64,000 nucleotides of DNA from Macrolepiota albuminosa (GCA_027475525.1 JAMWFC010000088.1:961534-1025533), one strand, 5' to 3'. Shown: positions 34,797 through 46,871, counted from the first letter of the stretch. A program made the numbers and translations. Notes: generated by a model from the sequence alone, not told the origin.

Positions 34797-37490
34797 ACCC
34801 GGAGATCACAATTGGCACAAATAAAAGATTTTGCGAAAGAGGTAGTAATTCCCCTAAGCGACGACAGCCCCAAAAAGCAGTTAATGCTGCTGCCCAAATG
34901 GTGTAGTCCTTTGCACATGAGAAATCCAAGTTATCATGCAGCAATTGGAGGTGAGAAAGTAATATAGGATGGCGTGGTGGTCTCTTGAAAGGCAATCCTT
35001 GGGCGGTTGCAGATAGCAACAAGGATTTTATCCAAGGATCCTTGTGTGGCCAGTCAGCACGATTGAAAAGATGCCAGAGACAAAGTCCAGATAACCAGAG
35101 CCTGATACAATCAGAAGAACATTTCCCAATATGGTGGGCTATAAAACCTGCAATTAAAATTGGGTCTGCAGGCATGCGGAGATTCTCTGAAATGTGTAGG
35201 TGGTCACAAAATTGTGTGAAACGTAGAAGACCAGCACCATAAGCTTGACGTGTTTTCTCCTCGACAGATGATAAAAGACCTTCGAATACTTGGATACAGT
35301 TTGAATATGATAAAGTTGAAGCAACGCATTTGTCAGTTTCTATACCGTGTGGCGTTCTCCAAAGCAGGACACGGCGGTCAGCTGGGATGAGAGGGCGGAA
35401 AGGTGAAGGGATATATGAATTTTGAATATTTGGAACTTGAGGTAGTGAACTATCCGAGTGAATAAGAATTCGCCTGTGAACAATCTAGTTTTGAGAAAGA
35501 TAGTATAAGAAAGTAAGATACCTGTTACAGAAATTTAGTTGACGTAGAAGGTAAAAAAGAATTTCAATGGCTGTAGATTCAAGCCAACAGATATCACGAC
35601 CTGGCTGTTTCCAGTCATGTTTCAACTTGAGTTTGTAATAATAACGGGACACAAGAATGCTGATGCCCCAAGATGTTGAGGCATCAACAAAAATGTCAAA
35701 ATCTTCCAGAGGCAGGATAGGATGTAAGGTACGAAATGCATTGGTGTTTTTGAGGTGTGCTTGCCACCATTTCAAAGTATGTAACAACAAGTTTGGAAGG
35801 TGTCTTTTAGCATACTTGTTAGCATGAAATGTTGACATGAAATTTGAGAGAACGGGTAGGTGCAAAGAGCCTTCAGGAAATACAAAGGAGACGTGCATTA
35901 AAGTGCCATGCACAACCTGAATATCTCTGAGAGAAAAGGATGCGTGATAAATTTCATGAGCATCAATAAGGGAGGTAACATGATCAAGATACTTCAAACA
36001 TTTCTTTTCCAGGAGAGAAACTCATTTTTGAGATATGTCCCATGTGAATCCAATAAAAGTAAAAGTTGACAAGAATTCGGAGCTGGATTTTTCGGAGTGC
36101 CATGGCACATTGAGGGACGATATGAGATCCAAAGTAGAAGTCCTATCATGAGCATATTGGAAGCCATTTTGGTAAAAGGGACCAGTAATATTCGGAAAAC
36201 GGAAGCAGTTGATATCATCTTCAAATTTGAAGAGAAGACCGTCGTCACGCAGTTCGGCAGACCATATGTCAATGAATGCATTGGCAATCTGTCCTGAATT
36301 TGAACTAGCAGGTCTCGCTCCAAAAGGGTGTGCATGATCAATGTAAAAAGAATTCTGAAAAGAGACCACCAAAAAAAGGTTTGTGATCCGGTAAGACTGG
36401 ACATGTGCAGTGGAAAGATTTTATGTCAAAGCAGCAAGCTTGAGTTCCTGGAGGAGCAATGGCCACCTGAGAAGAAAATAAGTATACCAGTCAATTAGAA
36501 ATGGCATAGGATATAGTGAGAAGTGGGAAAAGAATAGAGATCTTAAGCAAAACAGTAGACCAGAAAATTGAAACAGAAATGTGAACCAAAATGTTTGTAT
36601 GAAACCAGCCTATGGATAATTGCATAGGCTGGAAATCAAGATAGAAATGTGAATAGAAATCATGTTTATGAAACATTGAAATAGGACAGATGGCGTGAAA
36701 CACCGGAAATGTCAAAATAGAAAGGAAAGTGAGAAATGCCAACCCACATGGGTCAGATGACATGAAATGCATGGAAACCAGCTGGTATAGATCGAATAAT
36801 AAGAAACGGGACAATATAGATCCATATATGATATGAAGAAAGAAAGCCTAAAGACAAACCTGTTCAGCAACTAGGTGCGCGACATCGAAACGTGTAGGGA
36901 AATTGTCCTTGTCAATGAAACTATTAACAGAAAAGACCCTGGTAATAGGGTCATCCTTTGAAAGATTATGACACACTCGAAATTTTGGAGGAACATCAGT
37001 TCCCTGGGATTGTTCAGAAACAATGAGAGGGGAAGCATAGAGCGGGCCCCGGAGGATACATTCAACGTGAGATTGTGAAAAAGGGCCGGACATACAACCA
37101 ATTTGAATTTCATCGCTAAGGTAGTCTTTGATAATGCGAGGGAACTTTTCGACCGACAAATGGTTGCATATAATTACAGATCGAGATAAAAGTGGAAGGG
37201 TTCCCAGAGGAAATCCACAGCAAAGATTGCGAATCAAAAATTTGTAGCTGTCAAGAAGATCGTGTTTCAAAAGAAGAACTTCGAATGCTTTAGAGTTGTA
37301 GGGATGTATGATTCTTGAAAATATTTCATTATCTTGTGGGGAAATGGGAGTAGATGGGAGCCGATAATGTATGTGAGAAGTGAAATTTTGATAATCTAGA
37401 GTTTTAGGTGCAGGCCTGTGACGTGGTTCAGGTGGTGAACCTTCTGTTAGCAATGCGCAGACATGTGCACGCACATGCAAAGGCAGGGTG
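34797..37490 (-). pseudogene. DIRS Pol: RT, RNase H and N-terminal half of tyrosine recombinase
   Basis: From about 37490 downward: SHIHYRLPSTPISPQDNEIF, RFDVAHLVAEQ, then a 393-nt GT-AG intron (36859-36467), VAIAPPGTQACCFDIKSFHC, DHAHPFGARPASSNSGQIAN and the RT catalytic box FKFEDDINCF. RNase H follows (LEDFDIFVDASTSWGIS, CWLESTAIEILFYLLRQL), a further short intron near 35475-35520, and the recombinase core-binding domain (LLRFTQFCDHLHIS, WAAALTAFWGCRRLGEL), cut at 34797 by the Copia element. A one-base change in a T run at about 36372-36378 and another near 36010 shift the frame. Confidence 0.8.
36467..36859 (-). other. Long intron inside the DIRS reverse transcriptase
   Basis: The spliced reading LVAEQ-VAIAPPGTQA is what is expected for DIRS RT. 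The donor is GTTTGT and the acceptor TTCTCAG. At 393 nt it is several times longer than the 50-70-nt introns of host genes here. Confidence 0.7.
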
Positions 37491-38936
37491 TTCACTGCCA
37501 CAGAGGGAGCAGATGTGAAGGGCATCATTTCCGTGGCGATTGTCGCAAGGTCTGTTGAGGTTGAAGATGCCGCATACCTTCTTTGCTTGTCCACCTCTGG
37601 AAGTTTTTGCAACAGTGAGCTGGTTGCCGGCGAGTCTGCAAAACAAAGGTTTTCCATCGTCAAAGGACACAACATTGGCTGGATGGTCAGTAAACCAGTG
37701 TGCCTTACCGCACAGAAGGCACACCGGGGAAATTTCACGAAAAAGAGGCAGAGATGCCTTCGATAGCGCATGCTGAGAAGAGACATCCAAGGCATTGCCA
37801 GACCGTGGAAACTTGACAGGGAAATTATGAGCACAATCATCCAATAGCGCTCGGTGGGCCTGGAGAATGACATCCACACGAGAAGCATATTTTGACCAGT
37901 TAAAGACGACGTTTGCCATGAGAATATCCAAACGAGCCTCCCTTTCAAACTTATACCATAAAGGAAAGGAGTCCTCAAAATCTTCAACTTGCTTAAAGAA
38001 TTCGAGATGTTTTTCATATTCGATGGCATGATTCGTTGACATAGCAGTAGGAAGGCCTGTATGATCAACATCTGTGGGAGCTCTAGCAAGAAGCTTAAGA
38101 GCACTAAGTAAGTTATTAGAAGCCTCTAGAAAACAAAGAGGAGTGAAGCAAGTATGGCTATCATCATTGCCCCAGGAAGGAATCATTTTGGACAAATCTA
38201 AAAGAAGAACCTTCTCCGTAGATTTTTTATTGGGCTTGTATGGACACATGGTTTTAGTGTGGACAATGTGCAGAGAATTGTTAACCAAATCTATATGATG
38301 ATTAGTAAAGAAATGCAATGGAGGAGGCACCCGGTTTTGAATATTTAGAAGATAGACGGTTGGGATGACCACCTCTTTAGACTTTCCCAAAAAACGTTCA
38401 ACTGGGTCCACCATATCCATCGTACCAAAAAGTGATGTGCGAATTGAATTATCAACCTCCTTCTCTTTGGCTTGAAGGACCTGACGATCATCCTCAGCTT
38501 GTTTATGAGTTTGGGCATGGGTGGCCACTATTTCCCAGAGTAGTGACAGTGGGAGAGGAGCTAGGAGAGCACATAAAGCTTTGCCATTGATGAGGTCACA
38601 CAACTCATTACTCGAGTAGAAGTAAGTGGGTTTTAATCGGGGACCAATGTCCAGATCTGCGGGACGGGGAGCCGGTGTGGCTTTAACATTAACTGTCTGC
38701 AGTATACTGGCATTGTTGTATTCTTCAATCAAGGCGTTCTCACAGACTCGAACAGCCAGCGGTAACTGGAAGCGACCAATTCCTTTGGGAAGTTTGATCC
38801 GACCATCAAAATCGAAGTCATCCAGAATGGGACCAGGAATGCTGGCATTGGGAAGTATGGGCTGGTCCACGCCAGCAGAGGCCAACGGAGGATTCCCTTG
38901 ATTGTCCTGAGTGATTGTCTGAGACCAAAGCTCCAT
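37428..38936 (-). CDS. DIRS Gag-like protein
   Basis: One uninterrupted frame of 502 residues on the minus strand from ATG 38936. The C-terminal part has a cysteine/histidine-rich module (VCLLCGKAHWFTDH and CGIFN...CDNRHGNDALHICSLCGSEH), the zinc-finger arrangement usual at the end of DIRS/Ngaro-type Gag proteins, preceded by a helical body. The end overlaps the start of Pol, which lies in another frame. It would form the nucleoprotein particle for reverse transcription. The intact length suggests a fairly young element, in contrast to the Pol lesions. Confidence 0.75.
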   Translation of the reverse strand: MELWSQTITQDNQGNPPLASAGVDQPILPNASIPGPILDDFDFDGRIKLPKGIGRFQLPLAVRVCENALIEEYNNASILQTVNVKATPAPRPADLDIGPRLKPTYFYSSNELCDLINGKALCALLAPLPLSLLWEIVATHAQTHKQAEDDRQVLQAKEKEVDNSIRTSLFGTMDMVDPVERFLGKSKEVVIPTVYLLNIQNRVPPPLHFFTNHHIDLVNNSLHIVHTKTMCPYKPNKKSTEKVLLLDLSKMIPSWGNDDSHTCFTPLCFLEASNNLLSALKLLARAPTDVDHTGLPTAMSTNHAIEYEKHLEFFKQVEDFEDSFPLWYKFEREARLDILMANVVFNWSKYASRVDVILQAHRALLDDCAHNFPVKFPRSGNALDVSSQHALSKASLPLFREISPVCLLCGKAHWFTDHPANVVSFDDGKPLFCRLAGNQLTVAKTSRGGQAKKVCGIFNLNRPCDNRHGNDALHICSLCGSEHPAFACACTCLRIANRRFTT

Positions 38937-39533
38937 CTCATCTTCACGAGATGGAGCTCAAGATTCGGACAATACAGGGTCAACAGAAGACAACATAGAG
39001 CAAGCTGAGGTGATAGCAGACTGTTGTAGAAAATCTTACAGTGTACTTTATCGAGAAGATTCAAGATGAAAACAAATGAAATGTCTCATTCAAATTAACG
39101 GCTGACATACTAGGGTGTAACCCAAAAAGGAAAAGAAAGAAGTGCATCCGTTACCCACCTTATCTCACGCTGGGCTAGGGCCTAGACCTGTAGCTCAGCT
39201 CACAGTAGTTCAAAATCTATTTCCTAGATTGTAGCGGCACATACGCCATTGTAACGGTTTTGTGACTACGTTACACTTTACTTCATATGTTTTTTTTGAA
39301 TACCATCACACTCCTTGACTACCGCTTACATATCCTATAAGTATCTAACCGAATATTGTAGTTAGGCAGTTTTCTCGCAATCAAAGACTTACACTAGTTC
39401 ACACTGCGAGACTCAATCCATGTGCCGTGACTCTTGCCCTATCTGGCAGGCTCACGTCACAGCCATCCCCAACTCATGAAAACAATAAATAGTATAAAAT
39501 AGTGAAAACTTGAAAATTTATTCACAAACAAAA
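38937..39533. other. DIRS upstream region, no gene seen
   Basis: AT-leaning sequence with no supported ORF. It probably includes the 5' terminal repeat and promoter of the DIRS element, but no repeated partner was found. Confidence 0.4.
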
Positions 39534-40753
39534 TTTAAAAAGCAAGACAAGGTAATTTGTACAGCTACCATAAAAGAAAGCAGTGTGCTTGTCAGCCAGC
39601 AAGGTGACAGAATGGACATAGGCAACTACCGCCCAATCACAGTTCTCAACACTGACTGCAAGATTTTTATGAAAGCATTTTCTATGAAACTAAGCAGTGT
39701 TGCCCCACAGATCATAGACTCAGCTCAAGCTGGATTCATGAGAGGAAGAAGGATTGAAGACCAAACTGAGCTGTCCAGAGAAATTCACAGAAACCATTAA
39801 AGCACTATACAAAGATGTTAAGACTTTTGTTATACTGAATAGGGAAAAGAGTGGCTCCTTTAAAGTTACAAGGGGATATGGCAAGGAGACCCTTTGTCCT
39901 GTTTTCTCTTCAACATTGCTATAGAATCTCTTGCCCAGACCCTGAGAAAGTCAAACCTAAAAAGAATGAATATAGACAGCAACCTTGAAAGGCTGATCAA
40001 AACAATGTTTGTGGATGACATGACAGTGTAAGGGCAACCTCTAGAGGCTGTGGCTCAGTCACACAGCTGGCAGAGGGAGATCCAAAGTGTATTAGAATAT
40101 ATACTGACAATATCATGATAGCTACTTACCTGGCAGAGGGAGATCCAAAGAGAACAAGTCTAGGGATTTCCTATGCCAGGTTGGATGCTTCTGGGGCCTC
40201 TGAAGCATGGGAAATAACTGTACAGTACAACAAAACCTTAAAAACTCAAAAATTGCCTACACAAACAATTGCACAAATAAGAGGCAAACTCTGGCAAACT
40301 CTGGCTTATATAAGCAGTGCTGAGGGGCCCACACTTGTCTGAATGGTAGCTAAAGAACCAGAGCACCTCAAAGGCTGAGAGTAGTACTAACAGATAGTGT
40401 TGAAAGAATAGAAACAGTAAAATGAAATAATGTCAGAAGAAATAAGAGAATGAATGAAGGGAGAGTGAAGAGATAAAGAGTGAGAAAAGGAAGAAATGAG
40501 GAGTCCCCTGACAGACAGTATACTTGAGAAAAGATGACTCTTTCACAATTCCACAACATATTCTGAGAAAATAGTGCAGAGCTTTAGGGGCAAGATTCAA
40601 CATACCTAAGACAGTTGCTATCCTCATAAGCACAAAAGAACACAGAACTCAGGTGCTCAGAAGATGCTGGCAAACATGAAAATACTAAAAGATGGAGAAG
40701 CTACCTGGCTGCTGGGTGGTTTTGTAGAAAACAGGATTGAACACATAAGTATA
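39534..40753 (+). pseudogene. LINE (Tad-like) reverse transcriptase, split by a solo LTR
   Basis: Readable pieces: MDIGNYRPITVLNTDCKIFM, DSAQAGFMRGRRIEDQTELS, GDPLSCFLFNIAIESLAQTL and the catalytic box MFVDDMTV, then after the inserted LTR EDDSFTIPQHILRK and KTVAILISTKEHRTQVL. These are consecutive RT blocks of a basidiomycete non-LTR retrotransposon. Joining across the LTR minus one target duplication restores the phase exactly at the VDD box. Other stops and a deletion between GRRIEDQ and the GDPLS block (most of the palm) show long decay. A Tc1 element cuts the 3' side at 40753. Confidence 0.85.
40027..40513 (-). repeat. Solo LTR of the chromodomain Gypsy family, TSD GACAG
   Basis: 487 bp, the reverse complement of the Gypsy LTR at 46373-46871 (TGT...ACA ends). 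GACAG occurs immediately on both sides (40022-40026 and 40514-40518). No internal Gypsy sequence adjoins, so this is a recombined solo LTR. Confidence 0.95.
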
Positions 40754-42362
40754 CAGTGGCTCAAAAAACTGTCCCAATGTTTCATACTTTTTGAAAGATG
40801 ACATTGGCATGAAGGGTGTGAAGTACCTAAAATCCTGATTAACTCATGTAAAATACTATGGCATTGTAGCTACAAAATGAACCTAGGCCTATGTAATTAA
40901 GATCAAAACTGATGGAGCAATAGCCATTTTAAAATATTCACTCATCAGGACAGTTTTTTGAGCATCTCTAATTTTTCAGGTTTATTCCTGTTTTAGTCAG
41001 AAACAAGGAGTAAGTTGCATGTGTGAATACAGACAGAATCATGTGACCATGTTTGGATATATTTGGAATTGGTTCAAGTTGGTTGATCCATATCTTGACC
41101 TTCAATCACCATCATAAAACCTATTCTTCCTGCACAACGCTCTACTGTTGCTTCTCTTCTTGCACAAGGATATTCTCTGCATCAGATTGGGGCTCGAACT
41201 GATTGAGGGAAGTCTACTATTGGGAGGATTGGTAGAGAGTTGGAGATGGACAAGGAAAACCATCCTGGAGGCTATCCTGCTAAGCTTACTCCACATGATA
41301 AACAGGCTATTGTTTGACAAATCTCAACTGGGAGACTTGATACAGCTGTCCAGGCCACCAATTTATCAACAACATCATTTTCAACCCTGTCTCTCTCCAG
41401 ACTGTCTGGAATGTGTTGAAGGAGGAGAGGTATCGGTCTGCTATCAAGAAAAAAGTTCCTATGCTCAAAGCTAGACATTGACAACTACGGCTTAAATAGG
41501 CTCAGGAGCATTGGAACTGGACTATAGAGGACTGGAAAAGGGTGTTGTGAACAGATGAGACAAAGATCAACAGGATTGGGTCAGATGGGAAGGAGTATGT
41601 GTGGATGCTATGAGGAGAAGGCATTTCAGACTGAACAACTACACCTACTGTGAAGCATGGAGGAGGGAATAATCTCATGGAATAGGGCTGTATGAGTTGG
41701 AATGGGGTAGGAAAGCTTGTGGAGGTGGTGGGGATCATAAATGCAAAGCAGTACTGTGAAATTTTGGATGATGGAGCAAAGGAGAGCTTTGAGAAGTTGG
41801 AGATGAAGGAGGGTGCCCACTACTTTCAACAGGACAATGACCCCAAACACAACTCTAAGAGGGCTGACAAGTGGTTTGAGGACAACAAATTTGATGTCCT
41901 TTGGTGGCCAGCCCAATCCCCTGATCTCAACCCTATTGAACATCTCTAGGAGTACCTCAAGGAGCAACTTAGGCAGTATGAAACACCTCATAGTGTGCAT
42001 GAATTATGGGAGAGAGTTGCAAAGGAGTAGGATGAAATAGAAATACCACCAGAGATATGCCAAAGACTAATGGAAAACATGCCTAGAAGGATTCAAGCAG
42101 TTATCAAGGCAAATAGAGGACATACAAAGTACTAGATACTAAAATTAGAGATGCTCAAAAAACTGTCCCAATGAGTGAAGATTTTAAGATGGCCATTGCT
42201 CTATCAGTTTTGTTTCAAATTACATAAGCCTAGCTTTGTTTTGTAGCTATGATGCCATAGTATTTTACATGATTTAATCAGTATTTTAGGTACTTTTCAT
42301 CCCCTGTGCCAATGTCATCTTTCAAAAAGTATGAAACATTGAGACAGTTTTTTGAGCCACTG
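40754..42362 (+). mobile_element. Tc1/mariner element with long terminal inverted repeats
   Basis: 1609 bp bounded by TA on both sides (40752-40753 and 42363-42364). The outer ends CAGTGGCTCAAAAAACTGTC and its complement are nearly perfect inverted repeats that extend about 225 bp inward. Each repeat carries a second internal copy of the GACAGTTTTTTGAGC motif at its inner edge. Inserted in the LINE relic. Confidence 0.92.
41101..42135 (+). pseudogene. Tc1/mariner transposase, decayed
   Basis: Catalytic landmarks are visible in order: VLKEERYRSAIKK (helix-turn-helix end), TDETKINRIGSDGKEYVW (first Asp), MSWNGVGKLVEVVG, YFQQDNDPKHNSKRA (second Asp) and WPAQSPDLNPIEHL (Glu). The spacing of 34 residues between the second Asp and the Glu makes it a DD34E enzyme. 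The terminal part runs to TAG at 42133-42135. Several in-frame TGA/TAG codons (for example before TDETK and after LNPIEHL) fall where Trp or Arg is expected. The N-terminal DNA-binding domain is badly frameshifted. The enzyme is inactive. Confidence 0.88.
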
Positions 42363-42440
42363 TAAATCTGTCCATAGTACTGAGCAAAATAAGTGCATGC
42401 ACCTCTTGCTTATAATAAAGAATTTAAAAGAAAAAAAAAA
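42363..42440 (+). pseudogene. LINE 3' end with A-rich tail
   Basis: Short continuation after the Tc1 element (TEQNKCMHLLL), followed by an A-rich run at about 42425-42440. This fits the 3' end of the LINE interrupted by the Tc1 insertion. Confidence 0.45.
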
Positions 42441-42539
42441 CTATACTTAATAATTACAAATACTTGTGATAGTGATGAGTGCATAGAAACAATTAGATAT
42501 TAAGAGGATGAATATAGGCATAAGTATTGAATTATCTCA

Positions 42540-42950
42540 GGGACAGCTACCTCTTCACAAGAGCCAATCTGGATGCAGCAGAGAAGCTAATAGCCATGCT
42601 GATCTATTATTAAATGGTGATGGCACTTAGACTGAGAGTGCCAACACTAGAGGTGAAGAGCACCAAGAATCTAACAAGACCAGACAACATCTTCATCACT
42701 CACAGTCTGGCAAAGCACATAGTCCAGTGCAAGGTAGTGAGGTGTGAGTCCTCTCCAGAGACTGACTATTTTCCAGTTGTAATGACTCTTTGGGCAAATA
42801 GTGGAGTCAAGCATGGAGGTAAGGAAAAGAAACTTCTAGAAGGTTGACTAGAGGGAATTTGAGGAGGAACTGAGGAGACAGCTAGATGAGATAGCTGAGA
42901 GGAGAATCAAAAGCAAGGTGGAGGTGGAAGGATAACTTAAAAAAGTGATG
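42540..42950 (+). pseudogene. LINE endonuclease C-terminal fragment
   Basis: RLRVPTLEVKSTKNLTRPDN, IFITHSLAKHIVQC and the TDYFPVVMTL block (the S/T-D-H-like catalytic block with Tyr in place of His) are the end of an EEP endonuclease domain, followed by the linker to RT. It lies after the poly-A of the previous LINE, so it is a second truncated insertion. Stops follow from about 42845. Confidence 0.7.
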
Positions 42951-43049
42951 GAGGCTTTGAGGAAGACAACACTTGCATATCACAAAAATCAATATAAATA
43001 ACCCTGTACTTAAACTCAATTTTCTTATATTTTTTATTATTTTTAAACT

Positions 43050-46000
43050 GTCATGACCCCTCCCCTCCGGGTCCACCCCCCAGAACCCTCTCTCCAACCC
43101 CACAAATGTGCCCCGCCATCATGACTACCAACACTGCCATCACATGTATCAAAGGCTGCCATCACCTGGCACCCCCAGCAACCCTGCATCATGGACCCCA
43201 GGATCAACTGCCATCAAGCCACGATCAACGATCGGATCATGCTACCTGCTTCTGGGCCATCACGCATCACACATCACAACTCCCTCCATGCCAATTGATC
43301 ACGTGCCCCACACACGCAATCCCGGTATACAGTCCCCCTCCCACTACTCAATGCCTCCTAGAACTTATCCCAGACATCCCAGAACCCCAGAGACCCAGAC
43401 TCAGCCCCGTAGTACTTATAGCATAGTTCCCTGTTGTATTCACTAGTCTTGATATTACCTTTGATTGCTTGTATGCCCTTTTGATTGACTGGTACGCACT
43501 GACTGGCACGCTTGACTGGTACAGATCTATATGAATCATATGCATGACCGTCTCACCTGACTGGTGGATGACTCCCTTGGAGTCAGGTTTAAATTTCCTG
43601 CCAGGATAAGTCCCTACAAATCTGATAGTAAGCACATACATGCGTATGCTGGAGGGCATAGGTTCTTGCAGCTGGAGGACTGGGCCATGGACATCTGTTA
43701 CCACCTGGCAGCCTGCTGCTATGGTGGAGACAATATAGACCAAGAGAGGATATTTGTGTTGCACAAATTTATGGAAGGAGAGGCTTGAAGCTGGTTCTGC
43801 CACCATGTCCTTCACATCAATCGTGACAAATCACATTGGACGTTTAAAAAGGTCTCGATAGGACTGTATAATTGTTTTGTCAACACTGCAATCATGTAGA
43901 AAGCTTGTGATGCCTTTAGAAAGGCAGTGTATGATGCCAAGACTGGCATTCAGACCTTCTATAATAACCTGGTAGGTCATGCGCAGAATATGGCCATCTA
44001 TCCAGGCAAATACACCATTTGTGAGACATCCCTGAATGGAATATCTGCAGATATGAGGAGAGCATTGATATGTGATGACAATTTGTCTCCAGAGGTTAAT
44101 ACAGTGACCAAGTTCTTGGCATACACTATTGAATATGAGCAGTCGACATGAACTGCAAATCATTATGAACAGTGTAGTTCACACTGAGGGCCTGTAAACC
44201 ATCAGACAGTGAAAGTGGAAACCTTTCTTGCCAAAAAGTTGAAGATGGAGAACAATTGCAATTTGCAATTTGTTGTCTGCAAAACAATTTCTGGAGGCCA
44301 ATGGCCTTGACCAAAACCTGCTGGATATCTGCTAGCAAAAGAGATAGCTAACCCTATTCAGGTCAAAACCAAGTAGCAGCTAGAGGGGGTGCAGTGCCTG
44401 CAACACATATAGCTAGCAAACTTAATGTGGTCTCCAAAGCGGCCCAGAGAAAGAGACTCCTCAGCATGCTACAATTATGGGAAGATTGGACATTTCACTA
44501 AGGAATGTCCTGTCTCTTTCAAGGCATACATCCAAGCAGCCCATATAGCTGCAGCCTCCAGTGACATTGTCAGTGACAATAAGGATGAGGAGGTCATCAA
44601 GAAGGCTGAGGAAGAGCTGCAAGAAGTGGCTAACAGCTTGGAAGTGGATGATGTAAGGGCGACCTCTAGAGGCTGTGGCTCAGTCACACAGCTGGCAGAG
44701 GGAGATCCAAAGTGTATTAGAATATATACTGACAATATCAAGGTAGCTACTCACCTGGCAGAGGGAGATCCAAAGAGAACAAGTCTGGGGATTCCCTATG
44801 CCAGGTTGGACACTTCTGGGGCCTCTGAAGCATGGGAAACAACTGTACAGTACAACAAAACCTTAAAAACTCGAAAATTGACTAACCAAACAAGTGTGCA
44901 AACAAGGGAGGAAAACTCCGGACTTTAGAAGTCAGAAAGGCAAACTCTGGCTTATCTAAGCAGCCTGGAGCGGTGCTGAAGGGCCCACACTTGTCTGAGT
45001 GATAGCTAAAGAACCAGAGCACCTCAAAGGTTGAGAATAGTACTAACAGATAGTGTTGAAAAAGTAGTAACAGCAAAATGAGAGAATGATAGAAGAAATA
45101 AGAAAGTGAATGAAAGGAGAGTGAAGAAATAAAGAGTGAAAGAAGAAAGGAATGAGGAGTCCCCTGACAGATGACGCAGCTGGACTTTGTGAATGACATG
45201 CCTATAAAGGCAGAGAAAGTAGTGTTGCATGACACAGACGGTTGCCTATGGCACTATCATGCAACAGAGAAGTGTTGTGATGAACGTGACTGACGAAATA
45301 GTCACAAAGAAGCAACTGTTCAGGAGGTGGAGGACAAAGAAGTTCCACCCAATAGTCTACCAGCAGACTCACCAGCAGTTCTGATGCCAGAGGAAGAGTT
45401 TCAGAGAACTCTGGAGGAGGGGAAGCAGCTGGACACGGCTGTAAATAGCCTGAAAAAGCCCAATCTGGCAAAATGGCAAGGAAATAAGCATGATAAATGC
45501 ATGGTAGAGTCACTGGAATGCCAGCCAACTAGCTCTCAGGTGAAGGTAGAAGACCTCATCAAGGACAAGGTGTATAGTATAGTGGGAACTGTGGGAAGCA
45601 CACAATCACTATGGGATCGACCAGTGCCTTGACCAGAAGTGCAATAGGCATATGACCCACACATGCCACAAGAATAGAATGAGTTGGTAGTGTCAATGGT
45701 GATGCATATGATAGAAAGGGTACAATCAACCCAGACTAGAGAGGTATACCATCATACATGGGAGGATGAGATTTCCAAAGCCTTGGATATCATGTTTGAT
45801 GCTGTATTGCTGAAGGCAAGAAATATGCAATCATTGTTGGAGATGACAAGAAGAATGAGGAGGCAACCAGTTATAAGGTTGAATTTGGAAGACCTCACAG
45901 AAGAGCATGTATGTGCCTTATGGGAATAATTTGAACCAAAGGTTCAACTGCATGTAGCACACATATCAAAAGGGAAAGGTAAGGCTGTGAGCCTTGCAGA

Positions 46001-46372
46001 GGAAGATATCCCTCGATTGTGCCAGCAATGGCAACATGAGTTTGCTGATATTGTCAATGGGACAAAGGAGGAATTTTATCCTTGGAGGAAGGTGAATCAT
46101 GAAATTAATTCCATTGATGAGAATAAGCAGTACAAGTACCACCTGCCTCACTGTCTACAAGCACTGCAGGATCAGCTTTGTGAAAAGATGAACAAATACA
46201 TAAATGCAAAGTAGCGAGAACCATGACCAGCAGTGCAAGCTGCACCCTTACTTTGTATTCCCAAAAAAGACGGGACACTATGAACTGCATTGAATGCACA
46301 ACAGCACAATGATAATACAAACAAGGATATAACCCCTTTTCCAGATCAGGAAGTCATATGCAAAGATGTTGC
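43050..46372 (+). pseudogene. Old Ty3/Gypsy element: Gag, start of Pol
   Basis: A possible LTR begins TGTCATGACCCC at about 43050. The Gag frame (about 43567-44650) is broken many times but ends with a CCHC knuckle, CYNYGKIGHFTKECP. After an inserted solo LTR the coding sequence continues in phase (TQLDFVNDMPIKAEKVVLHD), then FADIVNGTKEEFYPWRKVNH and the RT entry LLCIPKKDGTL, NDNTNKDITPFPDQEVI. It is cut at 46373 by the younger Gypsy. Nothing resembling the rest of its RT was found after 53074. Confidence 0.75.
44652..45169 (-). repeat. Solo LTR of the chromodomain Gypsy family, TSD GATGA
   Basis: 518 bp in reverse orientation, flanked by GATGA at 44647-44651 and 45170-45174. It interrupts the Gag/Pol junction of the older Gypsy. 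Confidence 0.95.
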
Positions 46373-46871
46373 TGTCAGGGAACTCCTCATTTCTTCCTTT
46401 TCTCACTCCTTATCTCTTCACTCTCCTTCCATTCATTCTTTTATTTTTTCTGACATTATTTCATTTTACTGTTTCTATTCTTTCAACACTATTTGTTAGT
46501 ACTACTCTCAGCTCTTGAGATGCTCTGGTTCTTTAGCCACCATTCAGACAAGTGTGGGCCGACTCAGCACCGCTTTCAGACCACTTATATAAGCCAGAGT
46601 TTGCCAGAGTTTGCCCCTTATTTGTACAAGTATTTGTGTAGGCAATTTTTGAGTTTTTAAGGTTTTGTTGTACTGTACAGTTGTTTCCCATGCTTCAGAG
46701 GCCCCAGAAGCGTCCAATCTGGCATAGGAAATCCCTAGACTTGTTCTCTTTGGATCTCCCTCTGCCAGGTAAGTAGCTACCTTGATATTGTCAGTATATA
46801 TTCTAATACACTTTGGATCTCCCTCTGCCAGCTGTGTGACTGAGCCACAGCCTCTAGAGGTCGCCCTTACA
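46373..46871 (+). repeat. Gypsy 5' LTR
   Basis: 499 bp. It contains two copies of CTTTGGATCTCCCTCTGCCAG separated by about 40 bp. A TATATAAG box lies at about 46587-46594. Confidence 0.92.

Larger units (their letters stand above)
28614..38936 (-). mobile_element. DIRS-type tyrosine-recombinase retrotransposon, split by a Copia insertion
   Basis: Read on the minus strand from 38936: a Gag-like ORF with a Cys/His tail, then RT, RNase H and a tyrosine recombinase, the gene order of DIRS elements. The recombinase is interrupted between about 34797 and 29250 by the Copia element. No integrase or aspartic protease was seen in the element itself. Terminal repeats were not resolved. Confidence 0.8.

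Noticed and set aside
36848..38104. 418-codon minus-strand ORF
   Set aside because: Its first half is an antiphase shadow of the DIRS Gag ORF. Only the part below about 37490 is real Pol sequence.
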